Assembly: GCF_900292075.1 (NCBI RefSeq)
Contig: NZ_OLMV01000001.1
Coordinates: forward strand, 434,001 to 498,000
Length of the DNA: 64,000 bases
Source: Microbacterium timonense
GTDB lineage: Bacteria; Actinomycetota; Actinomycetes; Actinomycetales; Microbacteriaceae
Direction: 5' to 3'
The first letter of the stretch is position 1; every line of letters starts with the position of its first letter. Below the pieces are notes generated by a model that worked only from the letters and a program-made list of their open reading frames with translations, was not told where the DNA came from and did not search any database. Positions 40,288 to 49,834 of this stretch are shown piece by piece. Position numbers and translations under genes: made by a program.

Positions 40288-41558
40288 CTACGGCTGCTGC
40301 GCGACGTCATGCACGTCGCGCAGCAGCCATTCGTCGTTCTCACGCACGATCACCACGAGCTGCGCCGCGGCCTGTCCGGACGCCGCCTCCACGCGGAGCA
40401 CGGCGAGGTCGCCGAAGTCATCCAGCAGCGTCACGGTCCGCTCCTGCGTCGCCAGATCGATGACGCCGCCGGCGGGGAGGGCGGTCGGATCGACCGTCAC
40501 CGCCGAGAGACAGTCGATGTCGGTGCCGCACGTGCGCCGGGTTCCCCCGCCTCCGGGGTCGCCGTCGTCGTGTCGTTGCCCGAGCCGGTCCGGGTTCCGA
40601 CCGCGTCGTCGGCGGGTGGAGGTGCCGTCTGGGCAGCGGTGCCGGTCGCCACTCCGCCGGCCGACGGCCACAGTGCTCCGCCCGCGAGCACCGCGGCAGC
40701 CACGGCGCCCCCGACCAGCCAGGGCGTGCGTCGGCGCGGTGACCTCGGTGGACGGTCGGCGCGCAGCCGCCTCCAGACGGCCGTCGTCGCACGCGACACG
40801 CTGTCGGCCAGGTCGTCGTCGACCCCGGCGATCAGAGAGTGCCACAGCGGCCGCGCCGGCGGGTCAGGCGGCCCACCGCTGCCGTCGGCCCGGCTCACAG
40901 CATGCGCGGGAGACGCGGTGCCGGCCGCCTGCCGGGGCGCCAGGTTGACGGTGCTCAGCGGCTCGGGGGCGGCGACGGCGAACAGCGCATCCTCCGCGGC
41001 CGACAGTTCGCGCAGAGATACGCGCTCCGCCGTGAGCGAGCGCAGCACGTCGTCCCACACGCGGGCGAGCTCCGGGTCCACGGCGGCGCGCTGAAGCGCG
41101 CCGACGGCACCATCGAACGCGTGGTCGGCGGTCGCCTCGGTGGCGAGGATCGGTCGTCCGGAATCATCGAGCCACCACTCCCCCGTGATGTCGCGCCTTC
41201 CGATCACCTGGGCGCATCCGCGGAGGACGCTGACGCCGAGCGTCACGGCCTCCCCAGGGCTCAGCGGCGCGCGCCGGGCGCGGCGGCCGACGAAGTCGTC
41301 GAGTCGCTCGACGCACAGCGGAAGCACGACATCGTGCCCGTCCGTGCGCCGCGCCACGTCCAGCGCCGCGAGCACGTGACCCTCTGGTGCGGCATCCCAC
41401 CCGCTCCATCCCTCGCCGAGCGTCACGGCATCGACGAGCACCCGCGACTCACCGTCGGCGGCGCGCACCAGAGTGCCCGGCCACGGGCCGTCTTCTCTCG
41501 CGCGGACGGCTCGCACGACGCGGTACGGAGCACCGAGGATGCCGTCGGATGGGGTCAC
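40288..41558 (-). pseudogene. Membrane protein with pseudokinase-like domain, interrupted by a one-base frameshift
   Basis: Two reading frames continue each other. The upstream frame (41558 to about 40549) starts VTPSDGILGAPYRVV and includes LPLCVERLDDFVGRR, LSPGEAVTLGVSVLRGCAQVI and GEWWLDDSGRPILA, which follow the spacing of a Ser/Thr kinase C-lobe without HRD or DFG; then a cytoplasmic linker and one membrane segment (TPWLVGGAVAAAVLAGGALW). It runs into a stop at 40497. The downstream frame (about 40543 to 40288) has a plausible external domain, CGTDIDCLSAV to VHDVAQQP. One extra base in the C5 run at 40544-40548 would join them into about 421 residues. Either sequencing error, or a real mutation. 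The start is uncertain and the function unknown. Confidence 0.65.
40292..40328. terminator. 16-base hairpin inside the 3' end of the convergent gene
   Basis: GGCTGCTGCGCGACGT (40292-40307) pairs perfectly with ACGTCGCGCAGCAGCC (40313-40328) around a 5-base loop, 24 bases after the sucB stop. On the minus strand the same bases encode the last dozen residues of the frameshifted gene, so it probably terminates both convergent transcripts. Confidence 0.7.
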
Positions 41559-41681
41559 CCGCCCAGTCTTCGGGGAGTCGTCGGCCGCGTGCGCATCGAC
41601 GAGGAATCTGGGGACGAAGCCGTGACTTGCGCGGCTGGGGAGGAACCGAGGACGAGCCGGCGGAAAGGTAGGCTGGAGGGT

Positions 41682-42392
41682 ATGGCCGCGCGCAGCACCG
41701 CCCCCGAGAAGGGCCCGGGATTCTTCTCTCAGATCCGCACCCTCTACACCTTCACGCAGAAGGAGTTCCGCTGGCTGCCCTTCCTGCTGGCGGGCATCCT
41801 GCTCGTCGGCATCGCCATCGGGGTGGGCATCGGCTTCCTCATCCCGCCGGTCGCCGTGTGGAGCGTCATCCTGTGGGGTGTGACCGGCCTGATGCTCGGC
41901 GTCCTGGCATCGATGATGACGATGACGCGGCTGTCCACGCGCGCGATGTACAAGAAGATCGACGGGATGCCCGGGGCGACCGGGCACGTCATCTCGACGT
42001 CGCTGGGTCGCAAGTGGCAGGCCAGCGAGATGCCGGTGGGCATCAACCCCAAGACGCAGGAGGCGGTCTATCGCGCGATCGGGCGCGGCGGCGTGGTGAT
42101 CGTGGGCGAGGGCGCCCGCGGACGCCTCACCCGCCTGGTCAACGACGAGCGCGCGAAGGTGCAGCGCGTCGCCTCCGGTGTTCCGGTCACCGTGCTCTAC
42201 GTGGGGCACGGTGAGGACGAAGTGCCGATCGCCAAGCTCGCGCCGACCATCAAGGCGCTCCCCAGCAAGATCGACCGCGCCACGATGGCGGCCGTCATCA
42301 AGCGCGTCGAGTCCGTCTCGCAGTCGCTCACGTCTCTGCCCATTCCGAAGGGCATCGACCCGACGAAGGTGCGCGCACCGCGTCCACGCTGA
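41682..42392 (+). CDS. DUF4191 membrane protein
   Basis: 236 residues. Basic N-terminus, two adjacent membrane helices (about 33-80: LPFLLAGILLVGIAIGV and VWSVILWGVTGLMLGVLAS), then a cytoplasmic domain with KKIDGMPGATGHVIS, RKWQASEMPVGINPKTQEAVYRAIGR and VVIVGEG. Conserved actinobacterial family of unknown function, usually beside the RDD gene and glnA as here. TAGGCT (41669-41674) is 7 bases before the ATG: leaderless layout. Confidence 0.87.
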   Translation: MAARSTAPEKGPGFFSQIRTLYTFTQKEFRWLPFLLAGILLVGIAIGVGIGFLIPPVAVWSVILWGVTGLMLGVLASMMTMTRLSTRAMYKKIDGMPGATGHVISTSLGRKWQASEMPVGINPKTQEAVYRAIGRGGVVIVGEGARGRLTRLVNDERAKVQRVASGVPVTVLYVGHGEDEVPIAKLAPTIKALPSKIDRATMAAVIKRVESVSQSLTSLPIPKGIDPTKVRAPRPR

Positions 42393-42403
42393 GCGCCCGT
42401 CCT

Positions 42404-42424
42404 CGGCCCGCACGTCGCGGGCCG
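42404..42424. terminator. Hairpin between convergent DUF4191 and RDD genes
   Basis: CGGCCCGC / GCGGGCCG stem with a 5-base loop. Short and without a T run, so only a candidate. Confidence 0.4.
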
Positions 42425-42452
42425 CCTCTCGACTGGCGGCCGGCGACCTGCG

Positions 42453-42845
42453 TCAGGAGCGGATGAGGACCGTCCCGGCGGCCTTGTCGTGGAGGCCGCG
42501 CTGGTCGGCATCCCAGATCACCGCGGGGATGGCGAGAACCAGAAGAGCCGTGCGGATGACGGGGCGCCAGAGCCCGACCCAGGCCCCGTCCAACCGCACC
42601 AGGCGCAGGCCGAAGATGCGGTGACCCGGGCTTCCCTGCAGGGTGGGCAGGAACACGATCTGGATCGCGGCGAAGATCGCGAGGATCGCCAGCGGGTCCC
42701 ACCCGAAGAAGCCCGAGATCAGGTACGCGGCGCCGTAGTCGAGGAACAGCGCGCCGACGCGGCGGCCGACGCGGCCGACCGATCCCGTTCCCTCGCGGGG
42801 AAGACCGAGGCGCTCTCCGGGGTAGTCCTGCGTGCTCTGCGTCAC
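42453..42845 (-). CDS. RDD family membrane protein
   Basis: 130 residues. VGRRVGALFLDYGAAYLI carries the Arg/Asp signature of the RDD family, GSPGHRIFGLRLVRLDG is the second signature, and WDADQRGLHDKAAGTVLI the third; three hydrophobic segments. Function unknown, possibly transport. The GTG at 42845 is preferred because GAGGA precedes it; an upstream ATG at 42905 would overlap the GlnR box. Divergent from glnA, a conserved arrangement. Confidence 0.87.
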   Translation of the reverse strand: MTQSTQDYPGERLGLPREGTGSVGRVGRRVGALFLDYGAAYLISGFFGWDPLAILAIFAAIQIVFLPTLQGSPGHRIFGLRLVRLDGAWVGLWRPVIRTALLVLAIPAVIWDADQRGLHDKAAGTVLIRS

Positions 42846-42868
42846 TTCCTCAGCGTACCCAGGTCGCC

Positions 42869-42884
42869 GTAACATCCCCGAAAC
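42869..42884 (+). promoter_or_regulatory. GlnR-type nitrogen box upstream of glnA
   Basis: GTAAC-ATCCCC-GAAAC exactly matches gTnAC-n6-GaAAC, and after six more bases GATAC resembles a third half-site. It lies about 93 bases before the glnA ATG, in the divergent RDD-glnA gap. Confidence 0.68.
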
Positions 42885-42976
42885 ACAAGTGATACTGCCG
42901 GGCAATGCCCTGCCGGTAGCTTGCCAGCAAGCCCGCCCGTACGGGCCGATCCGAATGCCCTACCTCTGGAGTCTTC

Positions 42977-44401
42977 ATGTTCAAAGATTCATCCGAGGTG
43001 CTCAAGTTCATCAAGGACGAGGACGTCAAGTTCCTCGACATCCGTTTCACGGATCTTCCCGGTGTGCAGCAGCACTTCAACATTCCGGCCTCCACCGTCG
43101 ACGAAGAGTTCTTTACGGTCGGCCAGCTGTTCGACGGCTCCTCCATCCGGGGATTCGCGAACATCCACGAATCGGACATGCAGCTGATCCCGGACGTCTC
43201 GACGGCCTACCTCGACCCGTTCCGCGAGGCGAAGACCCTCATCATGGTCTTCGACATCTACAACCCCCGCAACGGCGAGATCTACGCGAAGGACCCGCGC
43301 CAGGTCGCCAAGAAGGCCGAGAAGTACCTCGCGTCGACCGGCATCGCCGACACGGCGTACTTCGCACCGGAGGCGGAGTTCTACATCTTCGACGACGTGC
43401 GCTACGAGGTGAAGCAGAACTCGAGCTTCTACTCCGTCGACTCGGAGGAGGGCGCCTGGAACACCGGTCGCGCGGAAGAGGGCGGCAACCTGGCGAACAA
43501 GACGCCGTACAAGGGCGGATACTTCCCGGTCTCGCCCGTCGACAAGACGGCGGATCTCCGCGACGACATCAGCCTGCGCCTCATCGAGGCGGGTCTGCAG
43601 CTCGAGCGCGCGCACCACGAGGTGGGCACGGGCGGTCAGCAGGAGATCAACTACCGCTTCGACACGATGGTGCACGCGGCCGACGACATCCTGAAGTTCA
43701 AGTACATCGTCAAGAACGTCGCCAACGAGTGGGGGAAGGTCGCCACCTTCATGCCCAAGCCGCTGTTCGGTGACAACGGCTCCGGCATGCACACCCACCA
43801 GTCGCTGTGGCTGGAGGGCAAGCCGCTGTTCTACGACGAGAAGGGCTACGCGCAGCTGTCCGACACGGCCCGCTGGTACATCGGCGGCATCCTCGCCCAC
43901 GCGCCCGCGCTGCTCGCGTTCACCAACCCGACGCTCAACTCGTACAAGCGTCTGGTGAAGGGCTACGAGGCGCCGGTCAACCTGGTGTACTCGGCCGGCA
44001 ACCGCTCGGCGGCGATCCGCATCCCGATCACCGGTTCGAACCCCAAGGCCAAGCGCATCGAGTTCCGCGCGCCGGATGCCTCGGGCAACCCGTACCTCGC
44101 CTTCGCGGCGCAGCTGATGGCGGGCCTCGACGGCATCCAGAACCGCATCGAGCCGCACGAGCCGGTCGACAAGGACCTGTATGAGCTTCCGCCCGAGGAG
44201 GCCAAGAACATCCCTCAGGTGCCGAACTCGCTGCTCGACTCGCTCGAGGCACTGCGGGCCGACCACGAGTTCCTGCTCAAGGGCGGTGTGTTCACGCCCG
44301 AGCTCATCGAGACGTGGATCGAGTACAAGATCGAGAACGAGATCCAGCCGCTCAACGCGCGCCCGCACCCGTTCGAGTACGAGCTGTACTTCGGGGTGTA
44401 A
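42977..44401 (+). CDS. glnA: Glutamine synthetase type I (adenylylation-type)
   Basis: 474-residue dodecameric enzyme forming glutamine from glutamate, ammonia and ATP. Signatures: [32 protein letters not shown] (metal glutamate), [49 protein letters not shown] and NRSAAIRIP. Tyr402 in [16 protein letters not shown] is the adenylylation site of the GSI-beta group, matching the glnE gene 2.4 kb downstream. GGAG precedes the ATG. A GlnR-type box upstream and a strong terminator downstream make it a monocistronic, nitrogen-controlled gene. Confidence 0.97.
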   Translation: MFKDSSEVLKFIKDEDVKFLDIRFTDLPGVQQHFNIPASTVDEEFFTVGQLFDGSSIRGFANIHESDMQLIPDVSTAYLDPFREAKTLIMVFDIYNPRNGEIYAKDPRQVAKKAEKYLASTGIADTAYFAPEAEFYIFDDVRYEVKQNSSFYSVDSEEGAWNTGRAEEGGNLANKTPYKGGYFPVSPVDKTADLRDDISLRLIEAGLQLERAHHEVGTGGQQEINYRFDTMVHAADDILKFKYIVKNVANEWGKVATFMPKPLFGDNGSGMHTHQSLWLEGKPLFYDEKGYAQLSDTARWYIGGILAHAPALLAFTNPTLNSYKRLVKGYEAPVNLVYSAGNRSAAIRIPITGSNPKAKRIEFRAPDASGNPYLAFAAQLMAGLDGIQNRIEPHEPVDKDLYELPPEEAKNIPQVPNSLLDSLEALRADHEFLLKGGVFTPELIETWIEYKIENEIQPLNARPHPFEYELYFGV

Positions 44402-44414
44402 GCACCAGATAGAC

Positions 44415-44461
44415 CAAGACCCCTCCTCCTCCCGCGAGTCACGGGAGGAGGAGGGGTCTTG
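44415..44461 (+). terminator. Terminator of glnA
   Basis: 20-base stem: 44415-44434 pairs with 44442-44461 around a 7-base loop, starting 14 bases after the stop codon. Very stable, purine/pyrimidine-segregated arms. Confidence 0.88.
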
Positions 44462-44504
44462 CTGTCGGTGCGGATGTCGGCTGTTGTCGAGGAGCTGCCC
44501 GCCC

Positions 44505-44930
44505 TCACCGTGAGCGGAGCGCTACTCGCGTCTGCGTCTGGGCTGCGCCGCACTCCTTCTTGAGCCGGCGCAGCAGCGTGTCCAGGGTGCGGGTATCAGG
44601 GACGAACGCACGCAGGAGGTAGTCGTAGGAACCCGTCATGTGCACGGCATCCACGATGTGCTGGATCGGTGCGATGCTCGCCGTGAAGGCGTCGTAGTCT
44701 GTCGCCGCGTCGAGGCGGACGTCGATGAACACCTCCAATCCGCCGGCAGAAGGCGGCGCGTCCGTGCCGGTGACCACCGTGTACCCCACGATGATCCCGT
44801 CGGCCTCCATCCGGCGCACCCGCGCGGCCGTCGCATTGGTGCTGAGTCCGACCAGCCGCCCCAGCTCACTGAACGAACTTCGCGCGTTCTCCCGCAGAAG
44901 ACCGAGAATGTTGGCGTCTGTCGCGTCCAT
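44505..44930 (-). CDS. Lrp/AsnC family transcriptional regulator
   Basis: 141 residues. Winged-helix DNA-binding domain (1-60): MDATDANILGLLRENARSSFSELGRLVGLSTNATAARVRRME. The RAM ligand domain (70-141) has VDAVHMTGSYDYLLRAFV. Such regulators sense amino acids and often control the adjacent exporter. It is divergent from a LysE-type exporter, as in the known Lrp-brnFE and LysG-lysE pairs. ATG at 44930 with TATGTT six bases upstream: leaderless layout. Confidence 0.92.
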   Translation of the reverse strand: MDATDANILGLLRENARSSFSELGRLVGLSTNATAARVRRMEADGIIVGYTVVTGTDAPPSAGGLEVFIDVRLDAATDYDAFTASIAPIQHIVDAVHMTGSYDYLLRAFVPDTRTLDTLLRRLKKECGAAQTQTRVALRSR

Positions 44931-44943
44931 GCCGCAAACATAC

Positions 44944-44967
44944 CCGTGGGGCGGAGAATCCTCACGG
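44944..44967. promoter_or_regulatory. Possible operator between Lrp-type regulator and exporter
   Basis: CCGTG (44944-44948) and CACGG (44963-44967) form a spaced inverted repeat in the 69-base divergent gap, next to the regulator's own -10 box. Candidate binding site only. Confidence 0.3.
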
Positions 44968-44999
44968 CATCTGTGTGCGCGGTCGTCACACTGGCTGTC

Positions 45000-45635
45000 A
45001 TGGTCGACGACATCTGGTCCCCGCTGCTCGGCGGTGCGCTCGCGGGCCTCGGCGTCGCGATGCCCTTGGGAGCGATCTCTGCACTGCTGCTGAGGGAGGG
45101 CGTGGTCAACGGCTTCCGGGTCGCGATGGCCGCCGCGGCGGGGGTCGCAACCATCGACCTGCTCTACTGCGCGGTGGCCACCGCGACCGGAACCCTCCTG
45201 GTGCAGGTCATCGAAGACCAGCGAGGCATTCTCATGGTCGTCTCGGGTGTCGTCATCGTGGCCATCGGCGCGCGGCAGCTGCATCGCAGCAAGGCGGAGC
45301 GGTCTGCCGCACCGACCGAGGTCGGCACAGCGTCGCGCTGGGGCGCCTACGGCCGCTACGTCGGCCTGACCGCGATCAACCCGTTGACCCTCGTGTACTT
45401 CGTCGCGCTCGGTGCGGCGGTGACCGCCTCACGCTCGTGGCCCGCACCGGTCCTGTTCGTGGCAGCGGCGGGACTGACGTCTCTCGCCTGGCAACTGGTG
45501 CTCGCCGGCATCGGCTCCTTCGTCGGTGGCGCGATAGGATTCCGGGCCACCCGCGCGATCGGCGCCGTGGCCGCGCTCCTGGTCATCGCGTTGGGAGCAT
45601 CCGTGCTGATCAGCGGTGCGTTCGCGCTGGCGTAA
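45000..45635 (+). CDS. LysE-type amino acid exporter
   Basis: 211 residues, six hydrophobic segments. LysE/RhtB signatures: the first helix GLGVAMPLGAISALLLREGVVNGFRVAMAAAAGVATIDLLYC and GLTAINPLTLVYFVALG in the second half, with the short basic loop RQLHRSKAERSA between. It exports an amino acid, probably basic or branched-chain, under control of the divergent Lrp-type gene. The start is placed at the ATG at 45000; upstream in-frame GTG codons are possible. Confidence 0.88.
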   Translation: MVDDIWSPLLGGALAGLGVAMPLGAISALLLREGVVNGFRVAMAAAAGVATIDLLYCAVATATGTLLVQVIEDQRGILMVVSGVVIVAIGARQLHRSKAERSAAPTEVGTASRWGAYGRYVGLTAINPLTLVYFVALGAAVTASRSWPAPVLFVAAAGLTSLAWQLVLAGIGSFVGGAIGFRATRAIGAVAALLVIALGASVLISGAFALA

Positions 45636-45777
45636 CGGGCATTCTCGACCAGCCGGGCGCGGCGACCGCCACGACACGACGACGGCGGATGCCGCCGGCC
45701 TCGCGGGATGCGCGCGTCGAGGTGCGGATCCCGGAAAGCGCTCTGCCAGACTGACAGGGACCTATTCCGGAGGACGC

Positions 45778-46830
45778 ATGAATCAGGATGCCCCTACTCG
45801 GCACGGCCGACGCGGTCTGCGCATCGCCGGCTACACCCTGCTGGTGCTCACCGGCCTGATCATCGTGGTGCTCGTCGTCGGTGCCATCACGCCGTGGCCG
45901 TCCGCGATGCTGATCCGCTCGGTGTTCGAGCGGGGCGGGGACGAGACGGCCGCGGAGATGGAGCGACACCAGCCGTCGGCGCCCGTCGAGGAGCAGCTCG
46001 GCCTGGAGTACGGCGCTGCGGGAGATGAGACGACCACATTCGACGTGTTCCGTCCGCAGGGAGCCGAAGGGCCCCTCCCGACGATCGTGTGGGTGCACGG
46101 CGGCGCGTGGATCTCCGGCTCCTCCGCCAACGTCGACCCTTACCTGCGCATTCTCGCGGCCGAGGGCTACACCACCGTCGGTCTGAACTACGAGCTCGGT
46201 CCGGAGGGCACGTACCCCACGGCCGTCGTGCAGTTGAACGAGGCGCTGGCATATCTCGACGACAATGCGGCCGACCTCGGCATCGATCCGGATCACATCG
46301 TGCTCGCGGGCGATTCGGCCGGCGCGCAGCTGGCCAGCCAGTTGGCGGTGCTGACCACGAACGACCGCTACGCGAGGCTCATGGGGATCGACCCTGCGCT
46401 CGAGTCCTCGCAGCTGTCGGGCGTCATCCTGAACTGCGGCGTCTACGACATGCCCGCCATGGCAGAGCTCGACGGGATCGTCGCGTGGGGCTTCCAGATC
46501 GCGCTCTGGGCGTACACCGGCACCAAGAGCTGGTCAGCCGGCTACGAGGGCGCGACGATGTCGACGATCGACTTCGTCACCGCCGACTTCCCGCCGACCT
46601 ACATCAGCGGCGGCAACGCCGATGGGCTCACCTGGCTGCAGTCGATCCCCATGTCGCAGCGCCTGCGCGACGCCGGCGTGCCGGTGACGGAGAAGTTCTG
46701 GGCCGCCGACCACTCCCCCGCGCTGCCGCACGAGTACCAGTTCCACCTGGACCTGCCCGACGCTCAGGACGCCCTGCAGACGACGATCGACTGGCTGGGC
46801 GAGACCGTGGGCACCGACGCTCAGCCGTAG
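45778..46830 (+). CDS. Membrane-anchored alpha/beta hydrolase (HSL/esterase type)
   Basis: 350 residues. Basic N-terminus then a membrane anchor (about 17-40), so the catalytic domain is extracytoplasmic. The HGGAW oxyanion motif (about residue 108), the nucleophile elbow GDSAG (about 180), TADFPPTYISGGNADGL with the acid residue, and ADHSPALPHEYQFH with the histidine define a hormone-sensitive-lipase-like esterase. Substrate unknown. CGGAGGA precedes the ATG. Its 3' end overlaps the convergent glnE by 10 bases. Confidence 0.87.
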   Translation: MNQDAPTRHGRRGLRIAGYTLLVLTGLIIVVLVVGAITPWPSAMLIRSVFERGGDETAAEMERHQPSAPVEEQLGLEYGAAGDETTTFDVFRPQGAEGPLPTIVWVHGGAWISGSSANVDPYLRILAAEGYTTVGLNYELGPEGTYPTAVVQLNEALAYLDDNAADLGIDPDHIVLAGDSAGAQLASQLAVLTTNDRYARLMGIDPALESSQLSGVILNCGVYDMPAMAELDGIVAWGFQIALWAYTGTKSWSAGYEGATMSTIDFVTADFPPTYISGGNADGLTWLQSIPMSQRLRDAGVPVTEKFWAADHSPALPHEYQFHLDLPDAQDALQTTIDWLGETVGTDAQP

Positions 46831-49823
46831 AAGAGCTTCGAGAAGACGCGCCGCGCGCGCCGCGTGGTGCCGAGGTAGTCCTCCTCGACCTGTGTCGCCG
46901 AGCGCGGAGGGTACTCGAGCAGCCGACCGATGCCGTCGAGCTTCTTCCGGTCCACCGGGAGCACGTCGCTCGTCTGACCCGACAGGAGCGTGTTCGCTGA
47001 CCTCAGACGGCTGGCCAGGCGCCACGCCGCCGCCAGGCGTTCGACGGCGCTGGTCGGAATGAGACCGGCCGACTCAGCCGCGCGCAGTGCATCCAGAGTC
47101 GACGTCGTGCGCATGCCCGGGACGGCATGGGCGTGCTGCAGCTGCAGCAGCTGCACGAGCCACTCCACGTCGCTGAGGGAACCCGGACCGAGCTTGAGGT
47201 GGCGGGACGGATCCACCCCTTGAGGCAGACGCTCGCTCTCCACGCGCGCCTTGATCCGCTTGATCTCCCGCACCGCGGTCGCGTCGATGGTCGGCGGGTA
47301 CCGCACCTGGTCGGCCAGCTCGATGAAGTCATGGATCAGCTTCACGCTCCCGGCCACGCCGCGCGCACGCAGCAGCGCCTGTGCCTCCCACGGCTGAGCC
47401 CAGCGCCGGTAGTACTCGGCGTACGCCTCCAGCGACCGAGCCAGCGGGCCGTTGCGTCCCTCGGGTCGCAGATCGGCGTCGAGCTCCAGCGGAACGCGAT
47501 GGTCTTCCGAGTGCGTGCGCAGTGCCGCGACCAGCCGGAGCGCGAGCTCGTGGGCGCGTTGCGGATCCACGCCGTTCGCACGGTACACGTACATGACGTC
47601 GGCGTCGGAGCCGAAGCCGAGCTCGCTTCCCCCGAAGCGCCCCATCGCGATCACCGAGAAGTCCAGTGCGGAGTCCTCCTCGGGGACGATGTCACGCCGC
47701 ACCGCGCGCAGTGTCGCCTGGATCGTCACCTCGGTGATCGTCGTCAGCGCCTCGGCCACCTCCTCGATGGTCACCGCCCCGAGGATCGCCGCCATCGCCA
47801 GGCGCAGCTGCTCCCGACGGCGCAGCGCGCGCACCGCGCGCATCGCGTCGGCCACGGTGTCATGCCGCGTCTGGATGGCGCGGGCCTCCTGCTGCAGCGC
47901 CGCACCCGATCGCGGGCGCAGCAGCTCGGGGTCGTCGAGCCAGGCGGCCGACTCCGGTGTCCACTCGATGAGCTCGCCGACGTAGCGAGAGCCCGAGAGC
48001 ACGCGGGACAGACTCTCCGCGGCACCGGACGAGTCGCGGAGCATGCGCAGGAACCAGTGGGTGTCGCCGAGCCGTTCGCTCAGGCGGCGGAAGGCCAGCA
48101 GTCCGTAGTCGGGATCCACCCCGTCGGCGAACCAGCGGATCATCACGGGCATGAGGTGCCGCTGGATGGTGGCCTTCCGGCTGAGGCCGGTCGTCAGCGC
48201 CGCGATGTGGCGCAGCGCGCCCGCGGGGTCGGCGAAGCCGATCGCGGCCAGGCGGTCGTGGGCCTGTTCGGTGGACAGCACGCGCTCATCGGCAGGGAGC
48301 GAGGCGACCGCCGACAGCAACGGCCGGTAGAACAGCCGCACGTGGATGTCGCGCACCTCGCGCTTCACCGACTCCCACAGGTCCCACACGCCCTCCCCGG
48401 TGTCGGCCAGGCCGGTCGCCCGCGCGAGCACCCGCAGGTCTTCTGGCCGCGCCGGCATGAGGTGCGTGCGACGCAGCTGCCGCAGCTGCACGCGATGCTC
48501 GAGCAGGCGCAGCACACGGTAGTCGCGTGAGAAGGCGGATGCCTCGGCCCGGCCGATGTAGCCCTCCGCGACGAGTGCGTCCAGCGCGTCGAGAGTGCCT
48601 CGCTGGCGGATCCGGTCGTCGGACAATCCGTGCACGAGCTGCAGGAGCTGCACCGTGAACTCGATGTCGCGGATACCGCCAGGGCCGAGCTTCAGCTGGT
48701 ACGGCACGTCGCCGGCCGGGATGTGCTCGGTGACGCGCTCGCGCATGCGCTGCACGCTGTCGACGAAATTCTCGCGTGCGGCGCTGGTCCACACCTTGGG
48801 CTGGACCGCGTCGATGTAGGCCTGGCCCAGCGCAGCGTCGCCGGCGATGGGCCGCGCCTTCAGCAGTGCCTGGAACTCCCAGCTCTTGGCCCACCGGTCG
48901 TAGTAGGCCAGGTGCGAGTCCAGGGTGCGCACGAGCGCCCCCTGCTTGCCCTCAGGGCGCAGGTTCGCATCCACCTCCCAGAGCGGCGGTTCGATCTCCA
49001 TCCCCGAGATGCCGCGCATCGTCTGCACAGCCAGCCGTGTCGCGATGTCGACGACGCGGCTCTCCCCCAGCTCGTCAACGGCATCGCTCGCGGCGCCCGC
49101 GACGAAGATCACGTCGACGTCGCTGACGTAGTTCAGCTCCCGCGCACCGGTCTTGCCCATTCCGATGATCGCGAGCTCGGTGCGCGCGACGTCCTCGCGC
49201 GGGAAGAGGCCGGCACCGACGGCACCGCCCGAGACGCGGGTGCGGGCGACCGCCAGCGACGCCTCCAGTGCCGCCCCTGCGGCATCCGCGAGCGCCGCGG
49301 AGACGGCCGCGACCTCGTCGACCGGTGAGGCGCTCAGCAGGTCGTAGGCGGCGATGCGGGCGAGCATCCGGCGGTACCGGATGCGCAGCGCCACCCACGC
49401 GGCCTCCCCGCCGTCCGCTGCGAATCCGTCGGTCGCACCGACGGATTCCAGCAGCGCCTCCCGCAGCTCGTCGGCCGTGGGAAGCCGCGCGCCTGCGTCG
49501 CCGAGCTCGTCGAGTTCGGCCGGGTGGCGCAGGAAGAACTCGCCGAACCCGCTCGAGGCGCCCAGCAGCGCCCACACTGCGCGCCACGCCGCGGTGGCGT
49601 CTTCGGCCCGCCGGACGGCGGCGGCGTCGCGCCGGGCGAGGCGCGTCAGCGCCACCAGCGCCTCATCGGGATCGGCCGCAGACGACGCACCCTGGAGCAC
49701 GGCATCCCGCGGCGCAGCGATGAGCCCCGTCAGCTCGTCCAGCAGCGCCTCGGCCTCCGCGAGGCGGCTGAATCCCAGCCGTGCGAGAGGGGTGAGGGAA
49801 CCCGGCCTTTCGCTCGCGGACAT
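46821..49823 (-). CDS. glnE: Bifunctional glutamine synthetase adenylyltransferase/deadenylylase
   Basis: 1000 residues, two nucleotidyltransferase domains. The N-terminal one (deadenylylation) has ARELNYVSDVDVIFVAG near residue 215; the C-terminal one (adenylylation) has GGSELGFGSDADVMYVYR near residue 730, each followed by a LRPEG block and a regulatory helical domain. It modifies the tyrosine of GlnA at high nitrogen. The ATG at 49823 leaves 11 bases to the upstream glutamine synthetase-like gene, so the two form an operon. Length typical. Confidence 0.95.
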   Translation of the reverse strand: MSASERPGSLTPLARLGFSRLAEAEALLDELTGLIAAPRDAVLQGASSAADPDEALVALTRLARRDAAAVRRAEDATAAWRAVWALLGASSGFGEFFLRHPAELDELGDAGARLPTADELREALLESVGATDGFAADGGEAAWVALRIRYRRMLARIAAYDLLSASPVDEVAAVSAALADAAGAALEASLAVARTRVSGGAVGAGLFPREDVARTELAIIGMGKTGARELNYVSDVDVIFVAGAASDAVDELGESRVVDIATRLAVQTMRGISGMEIEPPLWEVDANLRPEGKQGALVRTLDSHLAYYDRWAKSWEFQALLKARPIAGDAALGQAYIDAVQPKVWTSAARENFVDSVQRMRERVTEHIPAGDVPYQLKLGPGGIRDIEFTVQLLQLVHGLSDDRIRQRGTLDALDALVAEGYIGRAEASAFSRDYRVLRLLEHRVQLRQLRRTHLMPARPEDLRVLARATGLADTGEGVWDLWESVKREVRDIHVRLFYRPLLSAVASLPADERVLSTEQAHDRLAAIGFADPAGALRHIAALTTGLSRKATIQRHLMPVMIRWFADGVDPDYGLLAFRRLSERLGDTHWFLRMLRDSSGAAESLSRVLSGSRYVGELIEWTPESAAWLDDPELLRPRSGAALQQEARAIQTRHDTVADAMRAVRALRRREQLRLAMAAILGAVTIEEVAEALTTITEVTIQATLRAVRRDIVPEEDSALDFSVIAMGRFGGSELGFGSDADVMYVYRANGVDPQRAHELALRLVAALRTHSEDHRVPLELDADLRPEGRNGPLARSLEAYAEYYRRWAQPWEAQALLRARGVAGSVKLIHDFIELADQVRYPPTIDATAVREIKRIKARVESERLPQGVDPSRHLKLGPGSLSDVEWLVQLLQLQHAHAVPGMRTTSTLDALRAAESAGLIPTSAVERLAAAWRLASRLRSANTLLSGQTSDVLPVDRKKLDGIGRLLEYPPRSATQVEEDYLGTTRRARRVFSKLFYG

Positions 49824-49834
49824 ACGGTGAGGTC

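Noticed and set aside
38418..40343. Minus-strand frame with Gly/Arg/Ser-rich repeats resembling a structural repeat protein
   Set aside because: It mirrors the Ala/Pro linkers of sucB on the other strand; the repeats belong to the E2 linker.
40497..42413. Single minus-strand gene of 638 codons spanning the frameshifted gene and beyond
   Set aside because: The first half is antisense to the DUF4191 gene and has shadow-type composition; only the part after about 41558 is protein-like.
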